A stretch of DNA of 64,000 bases. Source: Corynebacterium provencense. GTDB taxonomy: Bacteria > Actinomycetota > Actinomycetes > Mycobacteriales > Mycobacteriaceae. The position numbers and the translations under genes are program-made. The notes below the pieces were generated by a model. It saw nothing but the letters and a program-made list of their open reading frames with translations. It had not been told where the DNA came from and did not search any database. This document shows, piece by piece, positions 27,492 to 38,664 of the stretch (its first letter is position 1; each line of letters opens with the position of its first letter). The stretch lies in NCBI GenBank assembly GCA_900049755.1, contig LT160593.1, forward strand, positions 1,422,164 through 1,486,163, given 5' to 3'.

Positions 27492-28874
27492 CTAGCAGCC
27501 GGCCAGCTCGGCAGCGAGGTAGCTCTGCAGCTTGTCCAGGCTGACACGCTCCTGGACCATGGTGTCCCTCTCCCGCACCGTCACGGCGTTGTCCTCGAGA
27601 GTGTCGAAGTCGACGGTGACACAGAACGGGGTGCCGATCTCGTCCTGGCGACGGTAACGACGACCGATCGCTCCGGATGTGTCGTAGTCGACGTTCCACA
27701 GGGACCGGAGGTCGTCGGCGATCTTCTCCGCCGTCGGCGTCAGCGTCTCCTTCTTCGACAGCGGCAGCACAGCGACCTTCACCGGGGCGAGGCGTCGGTC
27801 CAGACGCAGCACCACCCGCTTGTCCACGCCACCCTTGGTGTTCGGGGCCTCATCCTCGGAGTAGGCGTCCACGAGGAAGGCCATCATCGCGCGGCCGAGG
27901 CCCGCGGCCGGCTCGATGACATACGGGATCCACCGCTCACCGGTGGCCTGGTCGAAGTAGGACAGGTCCTCCCCCGAGTGCTCCATGTGGGTCTTCAGGT
28001 CGTAGTCGGTGCGGTTGGCGATACCCTCCAGCTCACCCCACTTCGATCCCTGGAAACCGAACGCGTACTCGACGTCGACCGTGCGCTTGGAGTAGTGGGA
28101 GAGCTTCTCCCGGGGGTGCTCGAACAGGCGCAGGTTGTCCGGGTCGATACCGAGGTCGACGTACCAGTTGTACCGGTCGTCGATCCACTTCTGGTGCCAC
28201 TCCTCATCCTCACCCGGCTTGACGAAGAACTCCATCTCCATCTGCTCGAACTCGCGGGTGCGGAAGATGAAGTTGCCCGGGGTGATCTCGTTACGGAAGG
28301 ACTTTCCCGTGTTGGCGATACCGAAAGGCGGCTTCTGGCGGGAGGCTCCCAGCACATTCTTGAAGTTGATGAAGATGCCCTGTGCGGTCTCCGGGCGCAG
28401 GTAGTGCAGACCCTCCTTGTCGTCCACCGGGCCGAGGTAGGTCTTCAGCAGACCGGAGAACGCACGGGGTTCGGTCCACTTCCCCGGCTGACCGGTCTCA
28501 GGGTCGTTGATGTCAGACAGACCGTTGGGCGCCGGATGGCCGTGCTTCTCCTCGTATGCTTCAAGAAGATGGTCCGCACGGTACCTCTTGTGGGTGTACA
28601 GCGACTCGACCAGCGGGTCAGTGAAGACCTCCACGTGGCCGGACGCCTCCCACACCTGGCGGGGCTGGATGACGGAGGTGTCGACACCCACTACATCCCG
28701 CCGGGACGTCACCATGTGGCGCCACCACTGGCGCTTGATGTTCTCCTTCAGCTCCACGCCGAGGGGACCGTAGTCCCAGGCGGAGCGGGTACCGCCGTAG
28801 ATCTCGCCGGCCGGGAAGACCAGGCCCCTGCGCTTACAGAGGTTGACGACGGTATCGATGCTGCTGGCAGCCAT
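27492..28874 (-). CDS. glyS: glycyl-tRNA synthetase, homodimeric
   Basis: A 460-residue class II synthetase. Motifs: [63 protein letters not shown] (motif 2), and motif 3 [17 protein letters not shown]. Length and sequence match the eukaryote-like single-chain type of actinobacteria. The ATG at 28874 ([12 protein letters not shown]) aligns with family starts; an upstream GTG would add a few residues. An unrelated small RNA gene lies upstream on the same strand. Confidence 0.95.
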   Translation of the reverse strand: MAASSIDTVVNLCKRRGLVFPAGEIYGGTRSAWDYGPLGVELKENIKRQWWRHMVTSRRDVVGVDTSVIQPRQVWEASGHVEVFTDPLVESLYTHKRYRADHLLEAYEEKHGHPAPNGLSDINDPETGQPGKWTEPRAFSGLLKTYLGPVDDKEGLHYLRPETAQGIFINFKNVLGASRQKPPFGIANTGKSFRNEITPGNFIFRTREFEQMEMEFFVKPGEDEEWHQKWIDDRYNWYVDLGIDPDNLRLFEHPREKLSHYSKRTVDVEYAFGFQGSKWGELEGIANRTDYDLKTHMEHSGEDLSYFDQATGERWIPYVIEPAAGLGRAMMAFLVDAYSEDEAPNTKGGVDKRVVLRLDRRLAPVKVAVLPLSKKETLTPTAEKIADDLRSLWNVDYDTSGAIGRRYRRQDEIGTPFCVTVDFDTLEDNAVTVRERDTMVQERVSLDKLQSYLAAELAGC

Positions 28875-29000
28875 GTGCTTCGGCACGCTCCTCGTGAGGC
28901 TCACTCGTGGACAATCAGACTCATCCTACCGGGGTTCTCCCCCGTGGCCATTTACCGGGGTGGTGACCCACCGTCCTGCCCGGGTTCGTCCTCCTGCCCC

Positions 29001-29044
29001 GCAGGACACAGGCAGGACAGAGCCAGGACAGAGGCAGGACAGAG
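29001..29044. repeat. four 11-bp tandem repeats upstream of glyS
   Basis: Four consecutive 11-mers of the form (G/C)CAGGACA(G/C)AG fill 29001-29044. They lie in the 424-base gap between the glyS start and zur. The rest of the gap from 28875 to 29100 shows no open frame with a ribosome-binding site; the right part holds the 6C RNA. Confidence 0.85.
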
Positions 29045-29101
29045 CCGGGGAAAAGGCAGAACAGGACCGGGACGCGACCGACACAGCAGCACCCGGGCAT
29101 T

Positions 29102-29231
29102 AAAAAAGGGCCCGCGAAGTTGGGGGGGATTATCGCGGGCCCCGGCCACGCTGTCCTCGAAAGGATGGGGCCTTGTTCCCCGTTAACTGGCGGGGCGTTG
29201 GGGGGGGGTTAACACCCGCACCAGGGGAACT
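29102..29231 (-). ncRNA. 6C small RNA
   Basis: Read on the minus strand this transcript forms two stem-loops with cytosine-rich loops: GTTAAC arms around a run of eight C (29213-29182), and a 10-bp stem GGGCCCGCGA/TCGCGGGCCC (29142-29108) whose loop holds seven C, followed by six T (29107-29102), a Rho-independent terminator. Two hairpins with six or more C in the loops define the actinobacterial 6C RNA, which in C. glutamicum is linked to the SOS response. The 5-prime end is set by the promoter entry. It is transcribed away from zur toward glyS. Confidence 0.85.
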
Positions 29232-29266
29232 GTCCCCAATTTACGGCGACCTCGGGTTGCTGTCAA
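29232..29266 (-). promoter_or_regulatory. sigma-70 promoter of the 6C RNA
   Basis: On the minus strand TTGACA (29266-29261), a 17-base spacer and TAAATT (29243-29238) form a near-consensus housekeeping promoter, rare in this GC-rich window. Transcription would start near 29231 and run into the C-loop hairpins. Confidence 0.8.
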
Positions 29267-29298
29267 ATCCCGGATCACCGGGTTAGGCTGGGGTCATC

Positions 29299-29739
29299 AT
29301 GAACACTGCAAGGGACCATTCAGACGACCGACCGCGCATCGGTCAACGCACCACGAGGCAGCGCACCGCGGTCGTCGGCGCCCTCGACGGACTGACAAGC
29401 TTCACCAGCGCCCAGGACATCCACGCCGCCCTCACCGCCAGCGGACAGAAGGTCGGACTGACCACCGTGTATCGCACCCTGCAGCAGCTCACCGCCGCCG
29501 GGATGGTCGACACACTCCAGGACGATTCCGGGGAGATGCTCTACCGCAGCTGTTCCACCGACCACCATCACCACCATCTCGTCTGCACCAACTGCCGGAA
29601 GACCGTGGAGATCGACGGCGGCCCGGTGGAGGCGTGGGCGGCGCGGGTGGCAGCAGACCACGGCTTCACCCTCGCCGGGCACACCGCCGACGTCTTCGGA
29701 CTGTGCCCCGACTGTGCCGCCCGTCGCCGGGCATCCTGA
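29299..29739 (+). CDS. zur: zinc uptake regulator, Fur family
   Basis: A 146-residue Fur-family repressor. DNA-binding helix region GLTTVYRTLQQLTAAGMVD; metal site HHHHH followed by CTNC and CPDC structural zinc knuckles. Gene order (glyS, zur, then uppS, recO, era) matches Rv2357c-Rv2364c, where Rv2359 is Zur. The ATG at 29299 lies 9 bases after TAGGCT, with no clear ribosome-binding site. It converges on the Mbf-type transporter gene with a 13-base gap. Confidence 0.92.
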   Translation: MNTARDHSDDRPRIGQRTTRQRTAVVGALDGLTSFTSAQDIHAALTASGQKVGLTTVYRTLQQLTAAGMVDTLQDDSGEMLYRSCSTDHHHHHLVCTNCRKTVEIDGGPVEAWAARVAADHGFTLAGHTADVFGLCPDCAARRRAS

Positions 29740-29752
29740 ACCGACCTGCGGC

Positions 29753-30856
29753 TCAGCCCGTCGCCACGTCGAAGACCGTCCCCAGCCCGAACGTGACGAG
29801 GGCCGCCCCCAGACCGATCCCGAGCTGCCGGAGAGCCCGCCACAGCGGCGGCTTTCCTGACAACAGTCCCACCAGCGCACCGGTGCACAGCAGGGCCACC
29901 CCGACAAGCGCCGCCGCAGTCACCATCGCCGGAAGACCGGACATGCCGAAGATCAGCGGAATCACCGGTATCAGCGAACCCGTACCGAAGCACAGAAAAC
30001 TCGACACCGCCGCAGACAGACCCGACCCGCCCTGGTCCTGCTCGAGTCTCACCTCCTCCACCTCCGACTCGTCCACCGTGTCCAGCGCGTCGAGGTCGTT
30101 CATCCGCTCAAAGACCAGGTGAGCTTTCTGCTTCGCCTCCTCAGGACCCATCCCCCGGGCGCGGTAGACCAGCTCGAGTTCATTGCGCTCCACGTCCAGC
30201 TTCGGGACCGCCTCCTTCGTGCCCGGATCCGGGATCGAGGCGTCCAGAAGCTCCTTCTGCGAGGTCACGGAGACGTACTCCCCCGCCGCCATGGACAGGG
30301 CCCCGGACAGCAGACCGGCGATGCCTGCCGCGAGAACCGTCGACTGCCCCGCCCCCGCTCCGTACATGCCGAGTACCAGGGCGAAGTTCGATACCAGCCC
30401 GTCATTCGCGCCGAAGATCGCCGCCCGGAAGTCCCCTGACATCCGCGCCCTGCCGCGGGTCGCCAGTCCCCTGACGATCTCCGCGTGGATCTTCTCATCG
30501 GCAGCCATCTTCGCCAGGTCATCGCTGCGCTCGGCGTCGGTGAGGTAGTTGTTGCGGTCCTCTGCCGACTGCATCAGCGCCAGGACGAACACCGAACCGA
30601 ACCGGCGGGCCAGCCAGGCGTTCATCCGGGTCCGCAGACTCGCCTTCTGCGGAAGCCCGACCTCATCACCGAGACGGTCCCTCCAGTACTGCTCGTGGCG
30701 GGCCTCCGCCTCGGCGATACCGAGCAGTATCTCCCGCTCCTCGCCCGTCCGGTTACGTGCCAGTTCACGGTAGACCACACCCTCGGCCCGCTCATCGGCG
30801 AGGTAGCGTCGCCACCTCTTCAGGTCTTTTCTGGTGGGCTGGTCCTCCCCGGTCAT
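29753..30856 (-). CDS. ferritin-like/VIT1 fusion iron (or manganese) exporter, MbfA type
   Basis: A 367-residue protein: N-terminal ferritin-like four-helix domain (about 15-145) with the ligands in [25 protein letters not shown] and DEKIHAEIV, then a VIT1/CCC1 transporter domain with about five membrane helices beginning [22 protein letters not shown] and [16 protein letters not shown]. Such fusions export iron from the cytoplasm under iron excess. The ATG overlaps the uppS stop (ATGA), so it is the last gene of the long leftward operon. Confidence 0.87.
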   Translation of the reverse strand: MTGEDQPTRKDLKRWRRYLADERAEGVVYRELARNRTGEEREILLGIAEAEARHEQYWRDRLGDEVGLPQKASLRTRMNAWLARRFGSVFVLALMQSAEDRNNYLTDAERSDDLAKMAADEKIHAEIVRGLATRGRARMSGDFRAAIFGANDGLVSNFALVLGMYGAGAGQSTVLAAGIAGLLSGALSMAAGEYVSVTSQKELLDASIPDPGTKEAVPKLDVERNELELVYRARGMGPEEAKQKAHLVFERMNDLDALDTVDESEVEEVRLEQDQGGSGLSAAVSSFLCFGTGSLIPVIPLIFGMSGLPAMVTAAALVGVALLCTGALVGLLSGKPPLWRALRQLGIGLGAALVTFGLGTVFDVATG

Positions 30857-31590
30857 TTCACACCACCGAACCTTCTGTCACGGCGGGCGTACTCGAGCAC
30901 CGCCTCCCGCAGGTCATCCCTCGTGTAGTCGGGGAAGAGCACGTCCTGGTACACCATCTCGGCGTAGGCGGACTGCCACAGCAGGAAGTTCGAGATCCGC
31001 TGCTCACCCGAGGGACGGAGAAAGAGGTCCACGTCCGGCATCTCCGGCTCGTCGAGGTAGGTGGCGAACCGCTTTTCGGTGACCTCCCGGGGATCCAGCT
31101 TCCCCGCGGCGATGTCGGCGGCCACAGCCTTCACGGCATCGGTGATTTCGGCGCGACCGCCGTAGTTGACGCACATGACAAGGGTCAGCCGGGAGTTGTC
31201 CCGCGTCTGTTCCTCCGCCTTCTCCAGTTCGGAGATCACCGACCGCCACAGCCGGGGCCGACGCCCCGCCCACCGCACCCGGACGCCTTTGGCGTCCAGC
31301 TCGTCCCGGCGGCGACGCAGAACGTCCCGGTTGAAGCCCATGAGGAACCGGACCTCCTCTGCGCTCCGGCGCCAGTTCTCGGTGGAGAAGGCGTAGGCGG
31401 AGAGCCACTCCACCCCGAGTTCCAGGCACTCGTCCACAAGGTCCATCAGGACGGCCTCGCCCCTGCGGTGTCCTTCGGTGCGGGGCAGTCCGCGACCGGT
31501 GGCCCACCTGCCGTTCCCGTCCATCACCAGGGCGATGTGGCGGGGAACGAACTCTGCGGGGATCTCGGGGCGGGAAGGCGATGAAGTCAC
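30853..31590 (-). CDS. uppS: polyprenyl (decaprenyl) diphosphate synthase, cis type
   Basis: A 245-residue cis-prenyltransferase that makes the lipid carrier for peptidoglycan and arabinogalactan. Signature [44 protein letters not shown], and [27 protein letters not shown] at 31590, 10 bases after the recO stop. An in-frame ATG at 31614 inside recO would lengthen it slightly. It shares the order recO-uppS with mycobacteria. Confidence 0.93.
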   Translation of the reverse strand: MTSSPSRPEIPAEFVPRHIALVMDGNGRWATGRGLPRTEGHRRGEAVLMDLVDECLELGVEWLSAYAFSTENWRRSAEEVRFLMGFNRDVLRRRRDELDAKGVRVRWAGRRPRLWRSVISELEKAEEQTRDNSRLTLVMCVNYGGRAEITDAVKAVAADIAAGKLDPREVTEKRFATYLDEPEMPDVDLFLRPSGEQRISNFLLWQSAYAEMVYQDVLFPDYTRDDLREAVLEYARRDRRFGGVK

Positions 31591-31600
31591 GGCATAGAGC

Positions 31601-32473
31601 CTACAGGGCGGCATAGCCCCGGCAGCCGTTCTCCGTCTGGTACCTGGTGTGTGCCAGCAGAAGAGAGTGCGCCTCCCGCAGGATCCCGCCTCCGTCGGGG
31701 GACGCCGCGATCTCCGCCACCGCGGACTCCCTGCCGTGGCTGAGCAGCCACAGCACCCGGACAGCGGCAGGGTCCGGCTCCACCGCACCCGGAGGGCGGC
31801 ATCTGACACACACCGCCCCTCCGGCACCGGGATGGAATGCCCGGTGAGGGCCGGGCGCACCACACTGGGCGCAGTCCACCAGTGACGGTGCCCACCCTGT
31901 GGCGGTGAGTACCTCGAGTACGAGCCGGTCCGCCTGTGTCACGGCAGGCAGCAGCGTGGTCAGGGTTCCGGAGCCTGAGACGGTCTGAGGAAGCGTCCCC
32001 GTGGCGTCAGGGGCAGTGGACCTCCCTGTGCCCGGTCCTGTGCCCGGCTTCGTGGATGCCGCGAGGTCGCCCAGTGCCGCATCCAGTAGCTCGAGCACCG
32101 TTTCGGCGTCACTGTCGTCACCGCGCACGACCAGTTCCGTGATCTCCAGCATCGCCACCCCCGCGTAGAACTTGTCGACATCCGCGACAATGGCGGGCGC
32201 GTAGGTGCGCACCGCGGCCGCATCCGACAGGACCGCAAGTCCCCCGTCGGGCTTCGACCGGTTGCGCCCCGGATAGATGAGGACGTCCACGAGGCAGAAA
32301 CGGTCAAGCCTCGCGCCGAAGCGGGACCTGGTGCGCCGCACCCCCTTGGCCACCCCCCGGACGATGCCGTGGTGGCGGGTCAGCAGCACGATGATCTGGT
32401 CAGCTTCCCCCAGGTCGTAGGTACGCACCACGAAAGCCTCGTCCCGGTAACTGGGACGGGAGGTTTTCGGCAT
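31601..32473 (-). CDS. recO: DNA repair protein RecO
   Basis: A 290-residue RecO with an N-terminal OB fold ([37 protein letters not shown]) and a C-terminal zinc-binding helical region (CAQCG and CVRCR). It loads RecA with RecR at gaps. A Pro/Thr/Gly linker of about 30 residues (160-190) is an insertion. ATG at 32473. Lies 60 bases after era. Confidence 0.92.
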   Translation of the reverse strand: MPKTSRPSYRDEAFVVRTYDLGEADQIIVLLTRHHGIVRGVAKGVRRTRSRFGARLDRFCLVDVLIYPGRNRSKPDGGLAVLSDAAAVRTYAPAIVADVDKFYAGVAMLEITELVVRGDDSDAETVLELLDAALGDLAASTKPGTGPGTGRSTAPDATGTLPQTVSGSGTLTTLLPAVTQADRLVLEVLTATGWAPSLVDCAQCGAPGPHRAFHPGAGGAVCVRCRPPGAVEPDPAAVRVLWLLSHGRESAVAEIAASPDGGGILREAHSLLLAHTRYQTENGCRGYAAL

Positions 32474-32532
32474 GCCCTGAGTCTAGCGCCCGGGCCCGCA
32501 TCGGCACCGTCCGCCCGCCTACGGTCCCGGCG

Positions 32533-33507
32533 TCAGAAACCCAGCCGTCCGAGCAGTTTCGGATCGGACTGCCAGTTCTTGGCGACCTTCATCCTCAGGT
32601 CCAGGTAGACGTTCTGTCCGACCAATCCGATGATCGACTGCCGGGCGTTGTGGATGATCCTCCCCCACCGCCGGTTGTCTTTCCCGCGGAGAATCCTCTT
32701 CTGGCCTTCCCGTTCCAGGAAGATCACCGCGTGCACCTCGAGCACTCCCTCCCTGTCCTCGGACGGGAAGACCTCGTCGATCTGCACGGCCACCGAATGT
32801 GGAAGCTCGTCGTGCAGTCCCGACAGTGCCGCCTCGCGGATCAGCTCGGACATCCGGGTCTCACGGTCGTCGTCGGTGACATGGTCGTCCGGGTAGAACT
32901 TCGGCCCCTCGGGCAGCAGACCTGTGATGACGTCCAGCAGGACATCGAGCTGCACCTGCTCCTTCGCCGATACAGGCACGACCTCGGCGTCGACCCCGTC
33001 ACCGGAGAGGAGCTCGTGCAGAGCGACCAGCTGGGCCCCGACCTCGTCCCTGGACGCCTTGTCCAGTTTCGTGACGATGCCGACGACCGGTGTACGGGGG
33101 GCGGACGCCCTCACCGCGTCAAGGATCCACCGGTCACCCGGTCCGATCTTCTCGTCGGCGGGGATGCACAGTCCGATGACGTCCACATCGGCGTAGGTCT
33201 CCTTGACGACCTCGTTGAGCCTTTCGCCCAGCAGGGTGCGCGGCCGGTGGAGACCCGGCGTGTCGACGACGATGACCTGCGCGTCCGGACGGTGCACGAT
33301 TCCCCGGATCGGGTGCCGGGTCGTCTCGGGTTGATCGGCGGTGATCGCGATCTTCTCGCCGACCAGCGCATTCGTCAGGGTGGACTTGCCGGTGTTCGGC
33401 CGTCCCACGAAGCTGACGAAACCGCTCCGGAAGCCCTCCGGGGCGGAGAAGTCCACCGGCGCGGCGGCGTCCTCCGGGAGGGAGGGGAAGTCAGGACTGT
33501 CGGTCAT
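32533..33507 (-). CDS. era: GTPase Era
   Basis: A 324-residue GTPase that binds 16S rRNA for 30S assembly. G1 GRPNTGKST, G3 DTPGLHRP, G4 TKLD, G5 VSAK. The KH domain at the C-terminus includes EREGQKRILRGKDNRRWGRI and LDLRMKVAKNWQ. An N-terminal extension of about 25 acidic residues is present. It overlaps the CBS-domain gene by 17 bases. Confidence 0.95.
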   Translation of the reverse strand: MTDSPDFPSLPEDAAAPVDFSAPEGFRSGFVSFVGRPNTGKSTLTNALVGEKIAITADQPETTRHPIRGIVHRPDAQVIVVDTPGLHRPRTLLGERLNEVVKETYADVDVIGLCIPADEKIGPGDRWILDAVRASAPRTPVVGIVTKLDKASRDEVGAQLVALHELLSGDGVDAEVVPVSAKEQVQLDVLLDVITGLLPEGPKFYPDDHVTDDDRETRMSELIREAALSGLHDELPHSVAVQIDEVFPSEDREGVLEVHAVIFLEREGQKRILRGKDNRRWGRIIHNARQSIIGLVGQNVYLDLRMKVAKNWQSDPKLLGRLGF

Positions 33508-34903
33508 CGGGTTCTCCGGTCGTGTGATGGTTGTCGGTGCCGTCTGACAGGGTGTCAGGCCCGGCGGTGTCGGGTACCTCGCTGCGGACCGGGCCCGTCA
33601 CAGGGCCGGTGGCGGGGCCGGTGACGACGACGGAACGGACCTTCACCCGTCCACGTCTGTCCCTGCCACCTTCGCATGTCAGGTGGAGTCCCGCCACATC
33701 CACCTCGGCTCCGGGCAGCGGGACCCGGTCAAGTTCGAAGGCGACGAGACCTGCGACGGTCTCCACGTCCTCGTACTCGTCGTCGTCGAACTCCACGCCG
33801 GCGTCCTCGTAGAGTTCGCGGAGGTCGTCCAGGCTGAGCCACGGCACGACCCGGTAGCTTCCCGGTCCGAGCTCCTCGATGTCGGCGACAGCGGAACCGT
33901 CGTACTCGTCGCTGATCTCACCGACGATCTCCTCGAGGATGTCCTCGATACTCACCAGTCCCGAGGTACCGCCGTACTCGTCGACGAGGACGGCGATGTG
34001 GATCTGGTCTCTCTGCATGTCCTCCAGCAGATCGTCGAGCATCCGGGAGTCCGGGACGAAGAACGGTTCACGCATCACCTCGGAGACGAGCACCAGTCTC
34101 GCCTCCTGGCCGGCATCGTAGGTCCGGGTGACGAGATCCTTCAGGTACACCACACCGACAATGTCGTCGACACTCTCCCCGACGACGGGGATACGTGACA
34201 GCCCTGAACGGATGCAGAGCCGGGTGGCCTGGACCGCTGTCTTGTCCTGCTCGATCCACACCATCTCAGGGCGGGGCACCATCACGGTCCGGGCGGTCGT
34301 CGCGCCAAGGTCGAAGACGGACTGGATCATCTTGCGCTCGTCCCGTTCCACGACTCCGCGCTCCGAGGCGATGTCCACGGCCTCCCGCAGTTCAATCTCG
34401 GAGGCGAAGGGACCCGCCTTCAGCGCGCCGCCGCCGGTGAACAGACCGCCGACACGGATGAGCAGGCGGGAGAACGGGGTCAGGACCTTCGCCGCGACGA
34501 GCACCGCAGGTGCCGCCCGCAGCGACAGGGAGTAAGGATTGCGGCGTCCTGCAGTACGGGAAATCACGCCGACGATGACGTAGATCAGCAGGGTCGAGAC
34601 GACCACGGCGACGACGATGGCCCACCCGGTGGGTTCGACGAGTGTTTCGGCGACGATGGTGACCAGCACTGCGGCGGAGGCCTCCAGCACGGTCCGTACG
34701 AGCACCAGGAGGTTGATGATGTCCGGCCTGCGGTCCATCACCCGCTGCAGTCGCGGGGCGCCGGGACGGTCGGCCTTGACGAGAGCCTCCACCCTGGCGA
34801 CGGACAGCTGGGAGAGCGCCGTCTCCACCGAGGAGACGATCCCGGCGACAGGTACCACGACGACGGCGAGGGCGAGTAACCCGACAAGGGTGAGCCCGGT
34901 CAT
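33491..34903 (-). CDS. CorC/HlyC-type CBS-domain membrane protein
   Basis: A 470-residue protein with a DUF21 membrane domain (hydrophobic stretches near 1-22, 65-85, 92-113), a CBS pair ([13 protein letters not shown] to [14 protein letters not shown]) and a CorC_HlyC transporter-associated domain. About 45 disordered residues follow, with a TGPVTGPV repeat. Relatives export magnesium or cobalt or regulate transport. It overlaps ybeY by 4 bases and era by 17, so it is tightly coupled. Confidence 0.9.
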   Translation of the reverse strand: MTGLTLVGLLALAVVVVPVAGIVSSVETALSQLSVARVEALVKADRPGAPRLQRVMDRRPDIINLLVLVRTVLEASAAVLVTIVAETLVEPTGWAIVVAVVVSTLLIYVIVGVISRTAGRRNPYSLSLRAAPAVLVAAKVLTPFSRLLIRVGGLFTGGGALKAGPFASEIELREAVDIASERGVVERDERKMIQSVFDLGATTARTVMVPRPEMVWIEQDKTAVQATRLCIRSGLSRIPVVGESVDDIVGVVYLKDLVTRTYDAGQEARLVLVSEVMREPFFVPDSRMLDDLLEDMQRDQIHIAVLVDEYGGTSGLVSIEDILEEIVGEISDEYDGSAVADIEELGPGSYRVVPWLSLDDLRELYEDAGVEFDDDEYEDVETVAGLVAFELDRVPLPGAEVDVAGLHLTCEGGRDRRGRVKVRSVVVTGPATGPVTGPVRSEVPDTAGPDTLSDGTDNHHTTGEPDDRQS

Positions 34904-35538
34904 GATTCAGAAGCGCCGGGTGAGCCGGTGCCGGGTGAGTCGGTGCCACTGTCCGGATGCCCCGGGTCCCGGGACTCCCCAGGATCCCCGGCGTCCCCGG
35001 TGTCGTCACGGTCCGCCGCGGAGGGGAAGGCCCCCGCCCCGGTCGGCTTGGGTGCGAAGTGGACGCCACGTTCGACCTGCGAGTCGTACCAGTTGGCGAG
35101 GATCTCGTTCTGCAGGGCGAACATCCGCTGCTCATCCTCGGGCACGACATGATCGAAACCGAGAAGGTGCAGGACCCCGTGGACGGTGAGCAGGTCAAGT
35201 TCATGCGCCAGCGGATGGCCCGCCCGGTCAGCCTGGCCACGGGCGAACTCGGGGCACAGCATGATGTCCCCGAGGACGCCCGGACCCGGTGGAGGGCCGT
35301 CCTTGCGACCCCATCCCGGCGTCAGTTCGTCCATGGGGAAGCTCATCACGTCGGTCGGCCCCGGAAGATCGAGCCAGCGCAGGTGAAGGTCGGCGATGGT
35401 GTCCGGGTCGACGATGTGGATCGCCAGCTCCGCGGAGGAGTGCACGTCCAGGCTCCACAGGGCGAAGCGGGCGACGTCGATGAGCTCCTCCTCGTTGACC
35501 TCGCCGACCCCGGACTCGTTGTAGACCTCGATACTCAT
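34900..35538 (-). CDS. ybeY: endoribonuclease YbeY, with long tail
   Basis: A 212-residue protein: YbeY endoribonuclease domain (about 1-155) for 16S rRNA 3-prime processing and ribosome quality control, with the zinc motif [11 protein letters not shown] and conserved [12 protein letters not shown]. The last 55 residues are a Gly/Asp/Pro/Ser low-complexity tail not usual in the family. ATGA overlap with phoH upstream and with the CBS gene downstream. Confidence 0.93.
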   Translation of the reverse strand: MSIEVYNESGVGEVNEEELIDVARFALWSLDVHSSAELAIHIVDPDTIADLHLRWLDLPGPTDVMSFPMDELTPGWGRKDGPPPGPGVLGDIMLCPEFARGQADRAGHPLAHELDLLTVHGVLHLLGFDHVVPEDEQRMFALQNEILANWYDSQVERGVHFAPKPTGAGAFPSAADRDDTGDAGDPGESRDPGHPDSGTDSPGTGSPGASES

Positions 35539-36626
35539 CGTCTCTTCCTTTCCGCCCGGATCTCCTCGCGGTCCTGCCGGGCAAGCTCTGCGGCCGCACC
35601 GGCCTCCGCCTCGAACCGGTCATAGGCCTCGATGATCCGACCCACCAGGTGGTGGCGGACCACATCGGAACTGTCGAACTCGGTGACCGCCACCCCGTCC
35701 ACCCCCTCCAGGACCTGACGTGCCACAGTCAGACCACTGGTCTGGTGGGTGGGCAGGTCAACCTGGGTGAGGTCACCGGTGACGACCATCTTCGTGCCGA
35801 ACCCCAGCCGGGTGAGGAACATCTTCATCTGCGCCGGTGTCGTGTTCTGCGCCTCGTCAAGGATGACGAAGGCGTCATTCAACGTGCGCCCACGCATGTA
35901 CGCCAACGGTGCGATCTCGATCACACCGGACTCTATGAGTTTCGGTACCGCCTCCGGGTCGAGCATGTCCCCCAGCGCATCGTAGAGGGGGCGGAGGTAC
36001 GGGTCGATCTTCTCGCCGAGAGTGCCGGGGAGGAAACCGAGCTTCTCCCCCGCCTCGACAGCCGGTCGGGTGAGGATGATCCTGGTGACCTCGTGCTTCT
36101 GCAGCGCCTGGACAGCCTTGGCGACAGCCAGGTAGGTCTTCCCGGTGCCTGCGGGACCGACACCGACCACCACGGTGGAGGTGTCGACGGCGTCGACGTA
36201 CTCACGCTGTCCGCGGGACTTCGGTCTGACTGCCCGGCCCCGTCTGGTGACGATGGCGTCACCGGCGATATCCGCCATACCGGTGACCGTGCCCGGTCCG
36301 TGGCCCGACGTCACGCCCTCGCCGGCGGCACCGGCGGCGTACGGCGGGTCCGCGTCGACGAGGTCGACCGCCCTCCTGGTCAGGTCAGGTGTGATCACGT
36401 GACCACGTGAGGCCATGGACTCGAGTTCCCGCAGGACGCGGCGTGCACGGGAGACCTGGGCGGCCTCCCCCCGGACCGTGACACTGTTGCCACGGCTCAG
36501 CAGGTCCGCGGCGACATGGTCCTCGATGATGCGCAGGTTCTCGTCTGCGGTCCCTGCCACCGTCTGTGCCGTGTCCGGGTCGAGCTCGACCGTGGTGGAG
36601 GCGATACGCCTCGTTGGTTGCTTCAC
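35535..36626 (-). CDS. phoH: PhoH-like ATPase
   Basis: A 363-residue P-loop ATPase of the PhoH/YbeZ family; Walker [13 protein letters not shown], Walker [13 protein letters not shown]. The N-terminal KH-like segment ([25 protein letters not shown]) suggests RNA binding; it works with YbeY. GTG at 36626 with GGAGAAAT upstream. Part of the rsmE-phoH-ybeY run. Confidence 0.92.
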   Translation of the reverse strand: MKQPTRRIASTTVELDPDTAQTVAGTADENLRIIEDHVAADLLSRGNSVTVRGEAAQVSRARRVLRELESMASRGHVITPDLTRRAVDLVDADPPYAAGAAGEGVTSGHGPGTVTGMADIAGDAIVTRRGRAVRPKSRGQREYVDAVDTSTVVVGVGPAGTGKTYLAVAKAVQALQKHEVTRIILTRPAVEAGEKLGFLPGTLGEKIDPYLRPLYDALGDMLDPEAVPKLIESGVIEIAPLAYMRGRTLNDAFVILDEAQNTTPAQMKMFLTRLGFGTKMVVTGDLTQVDLPTHQTSGLTVARQVLEGVDGVAVTEFDSSDVVRHHLVGRIIEAYDRFEAEAGAAAELARQDREEIRAERKRR

Positions 36627-36660
36627 ATTTCTCCTGTGTGACTGTTCTCGCCGGTGAAGT

Positions 36661-37431
36661 CTACCGTGCCCAGCGGTCCGTGAGCACGCCGACGGCCCCG
36701 AGTGCGACCGCCGCGGCAGCGGCGGAACGGTAGACCTCCGGGCCGAGGACGACCGGTCCACCCGGATCATCGAATGAGGCGACGACCGCGAGCTCGCGCG
36801 GCGACACCCCGCCTTCCGGACCGATGACGAGCACGATCTCGTCCACGTCGAGGTCGATCTCCGCCAGGGGCGTGGCCGCCTCCTCGTGGAGGACCAGGAT
36901 CCTGGTCGTCTCCACCGGTTCCCGCCAGGGCCTCCCGGAAAGTGCACGCGGCAGGCCCGCGATGTCGGTGAGCAGCTCACCCACCACAGCACCCTCGGTC
37001 CTGCGGGACTGCTTCATCGCACTGACGGCGGTGGCCTCCCAGCGGGACCTGGCCTTGGCAGCCTTCCTGTCCCACTTCGCGATGCAGCGGTCAGCCTGCC
37101 AGGGGATGATCCGGTCCGCACCGGCCTGGACCGCCAGGTCCACCGCCAGTTCGGAGCGCTCCGCCTTCGGCAACGCCTGCACCACCGTCACCCGTGGTCT
37201 GGGGGTACGCCGGGGCAGCACGCCTGTTCCGGTCGCTGTGTCACCCTCCCCGGTCCAGGTGGCGGTGACGCCCAGGCCTGCACCGTCGGTGAGGACGATC
37301 TGTTCGCCACGACGGATACGTTTGACCCCGGCATGTCTCGCCTCCGCAGGAGGCAGCCTGAGCAGCCCCGTCACCCCGGCCCGGTCGATCTGGGCCGGGA
37401 GATCCGGAACGAGGAACACCGGGTCGGTCAT
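36661..37431 (-). CDS. rsmE: 16S rRNA (uracil-1498-N3) methyltransferase
   Basis: A 256-residue SPOUT methyltransferase. N-terminal PUA-like domain (RLPPAEARHAGVKRIRRGEQIVLTDG), ALPKAERSELAVDLAVQAG, VLVIGPEGGVSPRELAV and the knot region LGPEVYRSAAAAAVALGAV. The usual RTETA in the knot reads RSAAA, a mild departure also seen among actinobacterial members. ATG at 37431 (MTDPVFLVPD) is preferred to an upstream GTG. Confidence 0.9.
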   Translation of the reverse strand: MTDPVFLVPDLPAQIDRAGVTGLLRLPPAEARHAGVKRIRRGEQIVLTDGAGLGVTATWTGEGDTATGTGVLPRRTPRPRVTVVQALPKAERSELAVDLAVQAGADRIIPWQADRCIAKWDRKAAKARSRWEATAVSAMKQSRRTEGAVVGELLTDIAGLPRALSGRPWREPVETTRILVLHEEAATPLAEIDLDVDEIVLVIGPEGGVSPRELAVVASFDDPGGPVVLGPEVYRSAAAAAVALGAVGVLTDRWAR

Positions 37432-37467
37432 GGGCGGTTCACCCCGGGGTGACACAGATCGGTCACG

Positions 37468-38604
37468 CTACCGGCCGAACTTTCCGCGGAGCCGGGAGAA
37501 CAGCCCGCCGGAACGCTCATTCTCCGTGGTCCGCACCCCCGAGGTCTCCTGGGAACGGTCGCGGAGCTCCTCGAGCAGCTCCCGGGACCGCCGGTCGAGC
37601 TCGGTGGGCACCGACACGTCGACATGGGCGATGAGGTTGCCGTGTCCCTCTCGACGCAGATGGGGCATTCCGGCGTCCTTCACCCGAACGACAGCCTCGG
37701 GCTGAGTGCCCGGTTCCACGGCCACGGTAACCACCGAGTCATCGAGCATGTCGACGTCGACACTGGTTCCCAGTGCAGCGTCCACCATCGGGACATGCAC
37801 TGTCACATGCAGGTCATCACCTTCGCGGACGAAGCAGGGGTGTCCCTCGACACGGACTTCGACGTAGAGGTCCCCGGAGGGGCCACCGCCGGGCCCGACC
37901 TCGCCCTTGCCGGACATCCGGATCCTCATACCGTCCCGGATACCGGCCGGAATGTTCACCGTGATGTCCTGACGGGCGCGGACCCGACCATCACCGGCAC
38001 ACTCCTCGCAGGGGTCCCGGATGATCTCCCCGGTACCCTGGCACCGCGGGCAGGCCCGTGCTACCTGCACACGTCCGAGGATGGACTGCTGGATCTCCAT
38101 GACCTGCCCCTGACCGTGACAGGTCGGGCAGGTCACCGGCGCAGAATGCGACTTCGAACCCGTGCCGTCACAGACGTCACAGAGCACGGCCGTGTCCACG
38201 GTGACCTCCCTCTGGACCCCGGTGAAGCACTCCTCCAGGGTCAGGTCCATCCGCAGCAGGGCGTCACTGCCGGGGCGCACCCGCGAGGCACGCGGACCCC
38301 CACCACCACCGCCGCCGAAGAAGGCGTCGAAGATGTCACCGAAGCCACCGGCGTTGAAACCGCCGGCCGCCCCGCGACCGAAACCGGGGTCCTCGGGATC
38401 CCCACCGGCGTCGACGATGCGCCGCTTCTCGGGATCGGTGAGGACCTCCTGCGCCAGTGACGCCTCACGGAACCTCTCCGCCGCCTCCTCGGACGGGTTC
38501 ACGTCAGGATGGTACTTACGGGCGAGACGACGGTAGGCCTTCTTGATCTCGGCCTCCGTCGCATCCTGCTCGACGCCGAGAATGGCGTAGTAGTCACGAG
38601 CCAA
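37468..38604 (-). CDS. dnaJ: chaperone DnaJ (DnaJ2)
   Basis: A 378-residue type I J-protein: J domain with HPD (KYHPDVNPS), Gly/Phe region, four CxxCxGxG zinc repeats ([32 protein letters not shown]) and C-terminal substrate domain. The start codon is TTG at 38604 with AGGAAT upstream, since [10 protein letters not shown] matches family starts. It is downstream of hrcA, so it belongs to the heat-shock set, while dnaK is not in the window. Confidence 0.95.
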   Translation of the reverse strand: MARDYYAILGVEQDATEAEIKKAYRRLARKYHPDVNPSEEAAERFREASLAQEVLTDPEKRRIVDAGGDPEDPGFGRGAAGGFNAGGFGDIFDAFFGGGGGGGPRASRVRPGSDALLRMDLTLEECFTGVQREVTVDTAVLCDVCDGTGSKSHSAPVTCPTCHGQGQVMEIQQSILGRVQVARACPRCQGTGEIIRDPCEECAGDGRVRARQDITVNIPAGIRDGMRIRMSGKGEVGPGGGPSGDLYVEVRVEGHPCFVREGDDLHVTVHVPMVDAALGTSVDVDMLDDSVVTVAVEPGTQPEAVVRVKDAGMPHLRREGHGNLIAHVDVSVPTELDRRSRELLEELRDRSQETSGVRTTENERSGGLFSRLRGKFGR

Positions 38605-38664
38605 GGGATTCCTGTTCCTTTACTTTCCCAGTTGCTTTCTCAGTTGTGGTACTCCGTCGGCATT

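Noticed and set aside
29001-29044. CRISPR-like array
   Set aside because: Units are 11 bases and directly adjacent without spacers; no cas genes in the window.
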